Below, in pieces: positions 50,950-60,377 of a stretch of 64,000 bases of DNA. Origin of the DNA: Hyphomonadaceae bacterium (GTDB lineage Bacteria > Pseudomonadota > Alphaproteobacteria > Caulobacterales > Aquidulcibacteraceae). The first letter of the stretch is position 1, and each line of letters begins with the position of its first letter. The translations under genes and the position numbers were made by a program. The stretch is taken from NCBI GenBank assembly GCA_016791425.1, contig JAEUMQ010000007.1, positions 545,876 through 609,875 of the forward strand. Reading direction: 5' to 3'. Below the pieces are notes generated by a model, which saw nothing but the letters and a program-made list of their open reading frames with translations, had not been told where the DNA came from and did no database searches.

Positions 50950-52317
50950 TCATCGGCGCGCGCGGCCATCCCAACGAAACACCGCCCTCAGTCCCGGGTT
51001 GGCGCATTCCAATGAAATGCTCGCCCCGTGCAGCGTTGCGATGGCGTTGACGAGGCTCAAGCCGAGCCCGGCGCCGGGCGTGGAGCGGGACCGGTCCAGC
51101 CGCATGAAGGGAGCGAGCACGCGGACGCGATCGGATTCCGGAACCCCTGGCCCATCGTCCTCGATGCTGAGGCGTACGGCTTCTTGATCGGCGCGCAAGC
51201 CGATCTTGATCGCGGCGCCGCGCGGCGTGTGGCGCATCGCGTTCTCGATGAGATTGGCGAGCGCCTGCGCAAGGAGATCGGCGTCGCCTTCGATCTCCGC
51301 GGCGATCAGCGGGCCGACATGCAAAGTGCGCCCGGACTCCTCGACGTCCAAACGGTATGCGTCGCTCACACGCTCGACGATGGAAGCCAGGTCAACCGGC
51401 GCGAAGCGCGCGCGCGCCGCGCCCGCTTCAATCTCTGAGAGTCGCAGGATGGCTTCAAACAGGCGCAACACCTCGTCGACCTTGGCTTGCGCGCCCGCAA
51501 TCGCGGCGGCTGCAGCCGCCGGAGTGGCCGCCGCGCCCGCGGTTTCCAGCTCCTGCCGGAGGTGCGTAAGCGGCGTGCGGAGATCGTGCGCGATGTCGGT
51601 GGACACACGCCGAACGCTTGCGACCAAGGCGTCGATCTGCTCCAGCATCGCGTTCACGCCGCGCGACAAGCGCGCGAGATCGTCGTCGCCGCGATCGCCG
51701 GGCGCGCGGGCGAAGAGATTGCCCGCCGCCGCTTCCGCGACAACGCCCGTCAGTGCATCGACGCGCTTGAGCGTTCGGCGGGTCACGACAAACCCCGCCG
51801 CAAGGGTTGCCAGCAAGGCCCCCATGCCCACCCAAAAGAGCGCGCCCAGAACGGCGTTGCGGACAAGCTCGGCGCGCTCCAGGTCGTCGCCGATCGACAG
51901 CAGGCCGCCGTCCGGTGTCGCGCGGGTCAAGACCAAGAAGTCGTCGCTGCGACGCGAGTCGCCGTCCGCATTCGGAAGATCGATCGCGGCCCAGCCCTTG
52001 TGCGGCGCAAGATCCAGGTCGCCGATCAGCACCCGCCCGCCAGCATCGGCGAGGCGGTAGTCGAGCGATCCTGGAATGTGCGCGCGAGCGCGGATGGCGG
52101 CGATCGCGGCGGGTGTGCCTTCCACGCGCATCTCGTGCAACAAGGCGTCCATCTCCAATTGCACGCGCTCGCGGACTTCATGCTCGGCCGCGTTGCGAGT
52201 CGCCGTCCAGGCGCCGAGGCCCGCAATCACGAACGCCGCAATGAGCAGCGCCGCATAGATCGCGCTCAGGCGAAAGCTGGTCGATGCGAAGAGGCGGTCA
52301 AGGCGCTCGGACGACAT
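50950..52317 (-). CDS. Histidine kinase of metal-responsive two-component system
   Basis: This is a 455-residue inner-membrane kinase. Two helices (about residues 17-37 and 160-182) bracket a periplasmic sensor of about 120 residues; a HAMP domain follows (TRRTLKRVDALTG...). Catalytic boxes are DIAHDLRTPLTHLR (phospho-His), LANLIENAMRHT (N), EDDGPGVPES (G1) and PGAGLGLSLVNAI (G2). The start overlaps the response-regulator stop by 20 bases, so the pair is one operon at the end of the RND efflux genes. It probably senses a metal or toxic compound in the periplasm. Confidence 0.92.
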   Translation of the reverse strand: MSSERLDRLFASTSFRLSAIYAALLIAAFVIAGLGAWTATRNAAEHEVRERVQLEMDALLHEMRVEGTPAAIAAIRARAHIPGSLDYRLADAGGRVLIGDLDLAPHKGWAAIDLPNADGDSRRSDDFLVLTRATPDGGLLSIGDDLERAELVRNAVLGALFWVGMGALLATLAAGFVVTRRTLKRVDALTGVVAEAAAGNLFARAPGDRGDDDLARLSRGVNAMLEQIDALVASVRRVSTDIAHDLRTPLTHLRQELETAGAAATPAAAAAAIAGAQAKVDEVLRLFEAILRLSEIEAGAARARFAPVDLASIVERVSDAYRLDVEESGRTLHVGPLIAAEIEGDADLLAQALANLIENAMRHTPRGAAIKIGLRADQEAVRLSIEDDGPGVPESDRVRVLAPFMRLDRSRSTPGAGLGLSLVNAIATLHGASISLECANPGLRAVFRWDGRARR

Positions 52318-52972
52318 AGCCGGCGCCGCGCAGGGTGTGGATCAGCGGAGGATCGCCGCCGCGGTCGATCTTACTGCGGATGCGGCTGATGTGGGTCTCC
52401 ACGATGTTGGTGCCCGGATCGAAGCGGAAGTCCCAGACGCGCTCCAGCAACATCGTGCGCGTCACCACCCGGCCGGCATTGAGCATCAACTCCTCAAGCA
52501 GGCGGAACTCGCGCGGCTGCAGATCGAGCTGCTGTTCGCCGCGGCGCACGATCCGGCGCAAGCGATCGAGCGTCAGGTCGCTGACGCGGAGGACTGTCTC
52601 CTCCTCGCGCAGTGGCGGGCGGCGCAGCAAAGCGTTGGCGCGCGCATTGAGCTCGGCAAACGAGAAGGGCTTCACCAGGTAATCGTCGGCGCCGCCTTCC
52701 AGACCGGCGACGCGGTCCTCGATGGCGCCCATCGCCGTCAGCATCAGCGCCGGGGCGGCGACGCCGGCGGCGCGCGCGGCCTTCAGCATGGAGAGACCGT
52801 CGAGCTCCGGCAGCATGCGGTCGACGATGATGAGGTCGAAGCTGTCATGGGTGGCGCGGAAGAGGCCGTCGCGGCCGTCGCGCGCGATGTCGACAAGCTG
52901 CCCGGCCTCGCGAAGCCCCTTCGCGATATAGGCGGCGGTTTCCGCATCGTCCTCGATCACCAGGATGCGCAT
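52298..52972 (-). CDS. OmpR/PhoB-family response regulator
   Basis: This is a 224-residue protein. The receiver has IEDDAET, phosphoacceptor D51 in IIVDRMLPELDG, LTAMGA and DYLVKPFSF. The C-terminal winged helix has LDLQPREFRLLEELMLNAGR, VWDFRFDPGTNIVETHISRI and GAGYVVRAP. The sequence type is close to CzcR/CusR/CopR regulators. It starts 11 bases after the RND gene and is co-transcribed with it and with the kinase. Confidence 0.94.
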   Translation of the reverse strand: MRILVIEDDAETAAYIAKGLREAGQLVDIARDGRDGLFRATHDSFDLIIVDRMLPELDGLSMLKAARAAGVAAPALMLTAMGAIEDRVAGLEGGADDYLVKPFSFAELNARANALLRRPPLREEETVLRVSDLTLDRLRRIVRRGEQQLDLQPREFRLLEELMLNAGRVVTRTMLLERVWDFRFDPGTNIVETHISRIRSKIDRGGDPPLIHTLRGAGYVVRAP

Positions 52973-52983
52973 TACCGGCGATC

Positions 52984-55900
52984 CTAGGTCGCCTCGATCG
53001 CGTCGGCCAGCGGCGGCGGCGCGGGCGAGCGTCGGCGGAACGCAAGCACCAGGGCCGGCAGGACGAGAAGGGTCATGATGGTGGATGTGACAAGACCGCC
53101 TAGGATCACGACCGCCATCGGCCCCTGAACTTCGCGGCCCGCTTCGCCTGTTCCGAAGGCGAGCGGCAGAAGACCGAGCGCGGTGACGAGCGCCGTCATC
53201 AGGATGGGTGTCACCCGTTCGCGCGTCGCGCGCAGGACCGTCTCCAGGCCCCAGGTCGCGCCCTCGTGGTTAACCAAGTGATCGGCGTGCGAGACGAGCA
53301 GGATCGCGTTGCGCGCCGCTATGCCGAAGAGCGTCACGAAGCCGACCAGCGCGCCGAGCGACAACACGCCGCCGATGAAGACCACCGCCAGCGCACCGCC
53401 GGCCAGAGCGAACGGCGCGCCGGCCAGGATGAGCATCGCGGCGCGCCCGTCGCCGAACGCCAGGACCAGAAGCGCGACGATGCCGATGGCGGCGACGGCA
53501 ACATTGAGCAGCACTTGCCTCGCCGCGGCCGCCTGGCCTTTGGCGACGCCGGTATATTCAAGATAGACGCCTGGGGGCAGACGAATTTCGCGGGCGATCG
53601 CGGCGCGCGCTCGCGCGGTAAAGCCTGCGACGTCGGATGTCGTGGGGTTGGCGGTGACGACCTGCCGACGGCGGGCGCCGTCGTGAAGGATGCTCGCGCG
53701 GCCCTCCGAGGAGCGCAGGCTCGCCACGTCGTCGAGCGCGCCGCCGCCGCTTGCGCCCTGCACGATGAGACCGCCCGCCGCTTCCGGCGCAGCGGGGCCC
53801 GCGCTTGGCGCCACGATGGCGACGTCGGCGATGCGCTGCCCGTCGGCGATCTGCGCGACAACCTGGCCTTGATACGCCGCTTCGACGGCGTCGTAGGCGT
53901 CGGATACGGAAAGACCCCGCAGGCCGAGCCGCGTCTGATCGAGCGCCACCTGAAGAAGCGGCGTCGCCGGCGGCGCCTTTACTTGCACATCGGCGGCGCC
54001 TCGTACGCGCGAAAGCGTTGCGGCGATCTGCTCGGCGACACGGTCCAGCACATCGAGATCGGGCCCGTAAATACCGATGGCGATGGCGGCGGTCTCGCCG
54101 GAAAGCGATTCACCGATACGGTCGCCGAGAAAGGTCAGTGCCTCGGTCGACATCCCCGGATAGGATTCAAGTACGGCGCGGATGCGATGCAGAACCTGAT
54201 CTTCCTGGCGTCCGCTGATGTGCGCGAGCTCGACGTGAAACTCGCTGCGGTTCGGCGGCCAGGTGTCCTCGCCGGCCGCGGCGCGGCCGATCTGCTGCTC
54301 GACGGTGGCGACGCCCGGAATGGCCAGGAGGTCGTGCGTCACCTCCGCGCCGATCTGACGCATCCAAGCGAAGGAGGCGCCGGGCGGGCCAGTCATCTGT
54401 AGCACATAATGGCGTTCGCGAAACGCCGGCAGCAGCTCGGCGCCGAAGACGAAGAAGCTGCCGCAGGTCACGACAGCGGCCAACGCCGCGGCGGCGATCG
54501 CGATCCGCGGCTTCCCGCAAAAACCACGCAGCCAGCGCGCATGCGCGTCCTTGAAGCGAACCACCCAAGAGGGCTCCTCGTGCAGGGGCTCATCGCGAAG
54601 GGCGAGCAGCGCCAGCGCGGGCGTGACCGTGAGCGCGACGAGGAGCGACGCCAACGTGGCGAGGAGAAACGAAAACGCCAGCGGGCTGAAGAAGGCGCCC
54701 TGCAGGCCGGAGAGGAAGAGGATCGGCGCCACGGTCGCAGCCAGCACGATGGTCGCATAGACGATCGGCGCGCGCACCTCGATCGAGGCGTCAAGGATGG
54801 TTTCTTCGGTTCGCGCGTCCGTGTGCGCCAGGCGCAGTCGGCGCACGATGTTCTCTACGCCGACGACCGCGTCGTCGATGACGACACCGAGCGCCACGGC
54901 GAGCCCGCCTAGGCTCATCGTATTGATCGTCTGCCCCAGCGCGTCGAGCACGATCACAGCGGCGAGCAGCGAAAGAGGGATGGAGACGAACGCCACCAGG
55001 GCGACGCGTGGGCTGCGCAGGAAGAAGATGAGCACGAGCGCGATGAGCGCCGCGCCGATCAGGAGGTCGAGTTCGATATGCCCGAGCGCGGTCTCGATGA
55101 AATTCGCCGGCCGATGCAGCGCGGGATAGATGCGGATGCCTTGCGCCTCGATCGCCGGCTTGAGATCGGCGAGCGCAGCCTCGACGGAATGCGTCACATC
55201 GAGCGTGTTGGCGCCGTATTGGCTCGACAGCGTCAAGAGCGCGCCGGGCTTGCCCATAACGAGCGTGTCGCCGAATTGCGGCGCAGGCGCATCGACGACA
55301 TCGGCCACATCCATGAGCCGCACCGGCAGGCCCGCGCCAGGCGCGACGACTGCCTGGCCAAGCGCGGCCGCCGTCACCGCTTGCCCGCGCGGCTCAACGA
55401 GGATGCGCTGCGCAGGGGTGTCGATGAAGCCGCCGCCGCGCACCTGCGTTGCCGCGCGCACGGAATTGGCCACATCGGCGATGCTGAGACTGCGCGCCAG
55501 CAGGTCTTCGCGGCGCACGCGCACTTCGAGCCGGCGCGGCGCGCCGCCGAAGATGTTGGCGCGCGCGACGCCGGGCACGGCGAGCAGGCGTGGGCGCACC
55601 GTCCATTCGATGAAATCGCGCATTTGCAATTGCGTGAGCCGATCGGAGGTGAAGCCGATCTTGAGGAGATCCATGGTCGATGAGGTGAGCGGCGTCAGCG
55701 TGGGCGATGCGATGCCGGCGGGCAGCAGGCCCGCGGCCTGCGCCAATTGCTCCGACACGATCTGGCGCGCGCGAAACGGCTCGGCGCCTTCCTCAAACGT
55801 CACATTGATGACCGACAGGCCTTGGATGGATTCGGAGCGCACGCTGGCGACGCCGTTGGCGCCGTTGATCACCTCCTCCAGCGGACGCGTGACCAGCAGC

Positions 55901-56088
55901 TCTACTTGCTCTGCCGTCAGTCCAGGCGCTTCGGTCTGCACGCTTGCCTGTGCGGGAACGAATTCGGGAAAAACATCGTATTTCGCGCGTGTGAGCGTGA
56001 GGCCGCCATAGATCGCGAGCAAAAGCGCTGCGAGCAGAACCACGCGCGGGCGGGCGAGCGAGGCGCGGACGATGGCGGAGAGCAGCAT
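52984..56088 (-). CDS. RND efflux pump inner-membrane subunit, heavy-metal (CzcA/CusA) type
   Basis: This is a 1034-residue protein of normal HME-RND length with 12 predicted helices and two large periplasmic loops. Diagnostic parts are RPLEEVINGANGVASVRSES, FEEGAEPFRARQIVSEQL (CzcA-like) and the TM4 motif VVIDDAVVGVENIVRRL, which keeps one proton-relay aspartate and the glutamate but has Ala where CzcA has its first aspartate, as in CusA. It would export a metal ion such as Cu/Ag or Co/Zn/Cd, but a monovalent-type signature is only a hint. The start overlaps the stop of the fusion-protein gene by 1 base (TAATG). Confidence 0.9.
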   Translation of the reverse strand: MLLSAIVRASLARPRVVLLAALLLAIYGGLTLTRAKYDVFPEFVPAQASVQTEAPGLTAEQVELLVTRPLEEVINGANGVASVRSESIQGLSVINVTFEEGAEPFRARQIVSEQLAQAAGLLPAGIASPTLTPLTSSTMDLLKIGFTSDRLTQLQMRDFIEWTVRPRLLAVPGVARANIFGGAPRRLEVRVRREDLLARSLSIADVANSVRAATQVRGGGFIDTPAQRILVEPRGQAVTAAALGQAVVAPGAGLPVRLMDVADVVDAPAPQFGDTLVMGKPGALLTLSSQYGANTLDVTHSVEAALADLKPAIEAQGIRIYPALHRPANFIETALGHIELDLLIGAALIALVLIFFLRSPRVALVAFVSIPLSLLAAVIVLDALGQTINTMSLGGLAVALGVVIDDAVVGVENIVRRLRLAHTDARTEETILDASIEVRAPIVYATIVLAATVAPILFLSGLQGAFFSPLAFSFLLATLASLLVALTVTPALALLALRDEPLHEEPSWVVRFKDAHARWLRGFCGKPRIAIAAAALAAVVTCGSFFVFGAELLPAFRERHYVLQMTGPPGASFAWMRQIGAEVTHDLLAIPGVATVEQQIGRAAAGEDTWPPNRSEFHVELAHISGRQEDQVLHRIRAVLESYPGMSTEALTFLGDRIGESLSGETAAIAIGIYGPDLDVLDRVAEQIAATLSRVRGAADVQVKAPPATPLLQVALDQTRLGLRGLSVSDAYDAVEAAYQGQVVAQIADGQRIADVAIVAPSAGPAAPEAAGGLIVQGASGGGALDDVASLRSSEGRASILHDGARRRQVVTANPTTSDVAGFTARARAAIAREIRLPPGVYLEYTGVAKGQAAAARQVLLNVAVAAIGIVALLVLAFGDGRAAMLILAGAPFALAGGALAVVFIGGVLSLGALVGFVTLFGIAARNAILLVSHADHLVNHEGATWGLETVLRATRERVTPILMTALVTALGLLPLAFGTGEAGREVQGPMAVVILGGLVTSTIMTLLVLPALVLAFRRRSPAPPPLADAIEAT

Positions 56089-57023
56089 TATTCCGCCTCG
56101 GTGGGGCCGCGCTCGGCGGCGAGCAGCGATGTTGCGCCATCGACCACGATCTGATCGCCGGCAGCGAAGCCCTGCGCAACGAACCAGCCGTCCTGCAGCG
56201 CGCGGCCGCGGGCGACATCGCGCCGCTCGAAGGCGCCTGCGCCGGTCTTCACATAGACCCAGACCGAATTGTCCGTGCGGATGAGCGCGCTCGATGGAAG
56301 AACGAAGCCTGCCTCCGGCGCGCTCAATTCAAGCTCGGCCGGAAGAAGTCTTCCGGCGGGAAGCTCGCGGACCGATGAGCCGCGCGCGACGGCGAGCAAG
56401 CCCGCCGTCTGCAGCCGCGCGTCGGTCGCGGCGGCGGGGCCGATCACCGACACCGGAATCGCCGCTGCGCCTGCTTCGGCGCGCACCACGACGCTTGTGA
56501 CGCCGCCGCCGATGTCCGGCGCGTCGATGCGCAGCAGCGCAGCGCGCGCGGCGGCGATGTCGTTGAGCAAGCGCGCGCGCTGCGCATACGCCATTCGCTC
56601 TAGACCAGGGCCCCATTCGAGACCGACGCGTCGCGTTGCAAGCATGGCGCGCGCGTTGTCGGCAGCCGCTTGCGCACGCGCGGCTTCAACGGCGCGCGCC
56701 GACGCCGCTTGATCCTGACGCGCCAGCGCGGCGAGGCGTCGATACTCCGACTGCGAAGCGGCGGCGGCCGCTTGCGCTGCGCCACCTTCGGAATCGATCG
56801 CCGCAAGGGGGCCAACGTCCATCACGCGCGCGTAGCCGTGCGCCGCTTGCGCGGCGGTCGATGCGGCGATCGGCGCGACGCGCACTCCCATGCGCGCTTG
56901 CGTCGGCGCATCCATGCGCACCGTGTTGGCGGGCGCCGGCGCATCGGCGGGCGCTTCCTCGTGCTTGGCGCAACCGAGCGCAAGCAGTGCAGCGATCAGC
57001 GCCGCATGTCCGCGCATTTTCAT
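56088..57023 (-). CDS. Short periplasmic adaptor (membrane fusion) lipoprotein of the RND pump
   Basis: Starting at 57023 gives MKMRGHAALIAALLALGC, a lipoprotein signal. The protein has 311 residues, well short of the 380-500 usual for CzcB/CusB adaptors. It keeps an alpha-helical Ala/Arg-rich hairpin (residues 75-145) and a C-terminal barrel/proximal domain (LPSSALIRTDNSVWVYVKTG, FVAQGFAAGDQIVVDG). The N-terminal lipoyl half-motif is not recognisable. The start overlaps the end of the outer-membrane factor gene (ATGA). Function as the linker between RND pump and channel follows from the operon. Confidence 0.82.
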   Translation of the reverse strand: MKMRGHAALIAALLALGCAKHEEAPADAPAPANTVRMDAPTQARMGVRVAPIAASTAAQAAHGYARVMDVGPLAAIDSEGGAAQAAAAASQSEYRRLAALARQDQAASARAVEAARAQAAADNARAMLATRRVGLEWGPGLERMAYAQRARLLNDIAAARAALLRIDAPDIGGGVTSVVVRAEAGAAAIPVSVIGPAAATDARLQTAGLLAVARGSSVRELPAGRLLPAELELSAPEAGFVLPSSALIRTDNSVWVYVKTGAGAFERRDVARGRALQDGWFVAQGFAAGDQIVVDGATSLLAAERGPTEAE

Positions 57024-58411
57024 CGTTTGTCTCCTGCGGCGGGCGCCATGGCGAGCTCCGGTCCTTCCAGCGGCCGGCGCAGCGCATCTTCCATCCCTGC
57101 GTCGGCGGCATGGACGCGGCGCAGCGCATCGACTTCGCCAAGTTGCGCCAGGCGCAGCCCGACCTGCGCCGCCGCCCAATCGACGCGGTCGATGGCGCCA
57201 GATTCGATTTCCTGATCGGACTGGTCCGCCGCGAGCCGCGCCGCACGCAGGTCCGCGTTGCGCACCCGCGCGAGATTGGCGCGCGCAGCTGTGCGTTCGG
57301 CGAGCGCGCCGTCGACGCCAGCTTGCGCGCCGGCAATGACCGCTTCGAGATGCGCGCCGGCTTCGGCCCGGTGCGCCTCGGCGGCGCGCACGCCATTGTG
57401 CGCGAAATCGAGTTGCGGAAGCACAAGGCCGATCGAGAAGGGCAGCTTCACCAGGCCGCGCTCCCATGTATAGCCGGGCCCGAGATGGATTTCGGGCCAT
57501 TGCCGCGCGACCTCGCCGCGCAGATCGGCCTCGGCTTGGTCGTAAGCAGCGGCGGCGCGCAGAATGTCTGCGCGGGCGAGCAGCGCATCGTTGCGCATGT
57601 GTATGATCTCGGCGTCGCTCGCTGCGCTGGGCGCATCGAACGCGTCCCAAGCGAGCGGCGCACTTTCCAGCGCCGCAGTCGAGACGCCGAGCGCCTGCGC
57701 CAGCGCGACGCGCGCGGCGATCAAGCGCGCTTGCGCATCGGCGAACCGGCGCGCGTCGCCGGCGGCTTCCGCGCGGACGCGCTCAAGCTCCGATCGGGTC
57801 GCTTCGCCGGCTTGGAAGCGCCGTTCGAGCGCCGTGAGTTGGCGTGCGCGCAGCCGCGTCAGCTCTTCGCCGATTTGCACCTCGCGCGTCGCCAGGAACC
57901 GGTCGGCGAGCGCGCGGCGGATGGCCATGCGCGCGGCCCAAACCGCTTCGGCATAATCATAGTGCGCTGCGATCGCGGCGAAATCGGCCGAACCGATCCG
58001 CGCGCCGCGGCGTGCGCCGACATCGAGCGGCGCATCGCTCGTGAGGCCATAGAGCCAGGGCGAGCTCTCCGGCGCGTTGCGTGCATATTCAGCCGTGAGA
58101 GTCAGCGTCACCGAAGGCCGCGCGCGTGCGGCGCGCGCCGCGGCCGTCGCGCTTTGAGCGTGCGCGCGGGATTCCGCCAAGGTCGGACTGGCGACGGCAG
58201 CGGCGGCCAGCAGCGTGAGCCTGTTCCAGCTTTGACCGTCCCATGCCGCGTTGGGCGCCAGGCGCGCCAATTCCGCGCGCACCGCTTCGACGTCGAAGCC
58301 GCGATCGGTCGCCCGCGCCGCGATCTCCGCCGGCGCCAGCGGCGCGGCGTGGTAGGTTGCGCAGCCGCTGAGGCTCGCTGCGAGCAACACCCATGAGATG
58401 CGGCTGATCAT
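57020..58411 (-). CDS. TolC-like outer-membrane factor lipoprotein of the RND pump
   Basis: This is a 463-residue protein with a lipobox signal (MISRISWVLLAASLSGCATY). It carries two outer-membrane-efflux repeats of long Ala/Arg/Glu-rich helices (about residues 70-250 and 270-440), with PLDVGARRGARI and GLVLPQLDFAHNGVR typical of NodT/CusC factors. It is the first gene of the operon OMF-adaptor-pump-regulator-kinase, preceded by GGGAGAACG. Lipidation is usual in this group. Confidence 0.9.
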   Translation of the reverse strand: MISRISWVLLAASLSGCATYHAAPLAPAEIAARATDRGFDVEAVRAELARLAPNAAWDGQSWNRLTLLAAAAVASPTLAESRAHAQSATAAARAARARPSVTLTLTAEYARNAPESSPWLYGLTSDAPLDVGARRGARIGSADFAAIAAHYDYAEAVWAARMAIRRALADRFLATREVQIGEELTRLRARQLTALERRFQAGEATRSELERVRAEAAGDARRFADAQARLIAARVALAQALGVSTAALESAPLAWDAFDAPSAASDAEIIHMRNDALLARADILRAAAAYDQAEADLRGEVARQWPEIHLGPGYTWERGLVKLPFSIGLVLPQLDFAHNGVRAAEAHRAEAGAHLEAVIAGAQAGVDGALAERTAARANLARVRNADLRAARLAADQSDQEIESGAIDRVDWAAAQVGLRLAQLGEVDALRRVHAADAGMEDALRRPLEGPELAMAPAAGDKR

Positions 58412-58818
58412 CGTTCTCCCGCCCCTTTTTGAAGGCGGGGGCGTTGTCGCGGCGTTACGCGAAGATTGGGAATTCCCAATGTACGGCGAACCCGGTAGCG
58501 CGGACGGCCGCTATCCGGGCGATTTCGAGTCCGAGGCACCGACATGAATGACCATTCCCGGCGATGGGCAGCCGAATAGGAGACTTGGGAGCGAACGGCT
58601 GGATTGGGCCGCCCCTGCGGCTGGCAGGCTTCCGGCCCTTCGGCCCCAGGTGGCCCACATGCACCACCAGCGCGGGCGAGACAGCATAGCTCGGCAAACG
58701 GTGCAAATGAAGCAATCGGAGTACTCCATCGCCTTGTGTGTTCGCGCGCCGCTCCATCCGCGTCGTTTAATAAGACGCGCGCGCCTGAGTTCTACTCCGC
58801 TAACGCCGAGGGGCCATT
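58412..58818. other. Intergenic region without recognised genes
   Basis: About 400 bases separate the efflux operon start from the flippase stop. It should contain the efflux promoter. A short GC stem (CCCGCC...GGCGGG, 58418-58439) with TTTTT inside the loop lies just upstream of the first gene. The open frames in the middle have no ribosome-binding site, poor codon use and no recognisable homology, so I leave them out. Confidence 0.5.
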
Positions 58819-60330
58819 TCAGATTGGCTTGCGCCGCCGCACGGTCCGAAGATCACGAACCGCGGAGGAGACAATGCTGGCGGCGTCTCCAAGAGCGCGC
58901 CGTCCGGTCGGAAACGCACTGATTGTACTTATCGACACGACGTAGGAGCAGCACGCTCCAACGAGAAGGCTGGCGGCCGCGGGTTGCATGTGAAGACCCC
59001 GCAGAAGGACTAGCGCGCCCGCGGAACCCAGGGTCGCGGCTGCGAAAGGCGCGGCTGCCCCTAAGACTTGTGAGAGGCGAACCGGGCCGCGCCTCGTTAC
59101 CAGCCAAAGCAGCACGGGAAGGCGAACCAGTACGTCACTAAGCGCGTAGGCAGCCGCAACGCCAACCGCTCCCCATTGGAGACCAATCCCGAAGGAAAGA
59201 ACACACGTGGCCGCGCTGAAGAGACTCCAAACCAAGTACGCGTCAGCGCGACCTTGGCTGATGAACAACCAATTCATCGTTGTGCTGACCGGCTGATGCA
59301 GTGCCGCTATCGCGAGCCAAGCGAATATGGGGGCCGCACCCGCCCACTTCGGTCCCAACAGGAAGTCAATGAGCATCGGAGCCGACATGCCAAGGAAGAC
59401 GATGCCCGGCTGCGTGACGAGCATCACTTGCCGGATCGCCCGCAAATAGACTTGTCGATAGCGTTCCGGCTCTTCTTGAAGGCGCGAGAGTATGGGAAGC
59501 AACACGCGGCCGAGAGGCATGTTGACTTGCTGAACGGGGAACAAGAGGAGCTTGTAGGCCCGATCGTACAGCCCAAGCTGCCCAACTCCGGAGAACATTC
59601 CAATAAGGGCGTTGTCTGCGTTGCGTGAGACAAACTCTGCGATCTGACTTGCGGCGACCCGACTGCCGAATCGAAGCATTTGGGAGACGCCTCGGAAGTC
59701 CGGACGCTCGGTCGGCAACCAGCCGGATGCAATCCACGTCCCCGCCAAGATGGTCGCCTGCGAAGACCCAGTCCCTAGCAACAACGCCCACTCCCGCGCA
59801 CCCAAGATCGCAGCGGTCAAGGCGACGACAAGTCCAACAAGCGCGCTTGCTACGTCGATCGCAGCCAATGCTCCAAACATCATGCGCCGGTTTAGGATCG
59901 CCAACTGCGCGTTCGCGATTCCAGCTATCGCAAGGAGCCCCGCCGCGCCCAACGATAGCGCCCCTGCACGCGGCTCGTTGTAGAGCGTCGAGACTATAGG
60001 CGATGTCGCTGCGACTACGGCCCCCAACATCACCCCGAGCGTCGAGCTAATCCAGAACACCGCGCCAACTTGGCCGGACGTTAGGACCTGCTTTTGAACG
60101 ACCGCTTGCCCTAGTCCGAAGTTCTGCAGTAATCCCCCAAGGTTCACGATCACCATGACCATAGCGAACACGCCGAAGTCCGAAGGCTCCAACAACCTCG
60201 CGAGAAGGACAACGGAGACCACTTGCGCGGCAAGCCTGACGATCTGTGCTCCGCCAGAGAGCGCCACCCCCTTGAAGGCGTGCCCTTTGGATGCTTCCCC
60301 TGCATCTGTTGGAGAGCCACTGCTTGGCAT
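58819..60330 (-). CDS. Polysaccharide (Wzx-type) flippase
   Basis: This is a 503-residue inner-membrane protein with 12-14 predicted helices. It starts with a charged cytoplasmic tail then FKGVALSGGAQIVRLAAQVV and RLLEPSDFGVFAMVM, the conserved entry of the MOP-superfamily lipopolysaccharide exporters (WzxC/TuaB type, with NADNALIGMFSGVGQLGLYD). It would flip lipid-linked oligosaccharide to the periplasm. It is divergent from a GT2 gene and an O-antigen ligase. The DNA here is visibly less G+C-rich than in the efflux operon. Confidence 0.9.
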   Translation of the reverse strand: MPSSGSPTDAGEASKGHAFKGVALSGGAQIVRLAAQVVSVVLLARLLEPSDFGVFAMVMVIVNLGGLLQNFGLGQAVVQKQVLTSGQVGAVFWISSTLGVMLGAVVAATSPIVSTLYNEPRAGALSLGAAGLLAIAGIANAQLAILNRRMMFGALAAIDVASALVGLVVALTAAILGAREWALLLGTGSSQATILAGTWIASGWLPTERPDFRGVSQMLRFGSRVAASQIAEFVSRNADNALIGMFSGVGQLGLYDRAYKLLLFPVQQVNMPLGRVLLPILSRLQEEPERYRQVYLRAIRQVMLVTQPGIVFLGMSAPMLIDFLLGPKWAGAAPIFAWLAIAALHQPVSTTMNWLFISQGRADAYLVWSLFSAATCVLSFGIGLQWGAVGVAAAYALSDVLVRLPVLLWLVTRRGPVRLSQVLGAAAPFAAATLGSAGALVLLRGLHMQPAAASLLVGACCSYVVSISTISAFPTGRRALGDAASIVSSAVRDLRTVRRRKPI

Positions 60331-60377
60331 GGATGACCAGCAATCGCATCAGTTAGACGCCCGCTCAAGGGGATCCG

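Noticed and set aside
58548..58945. Open frames of 110-125 codons between efflux operon and flippase
   Set aside because: No ribosome-binding site, no recognisable domain and partial overlap with the flippase end.
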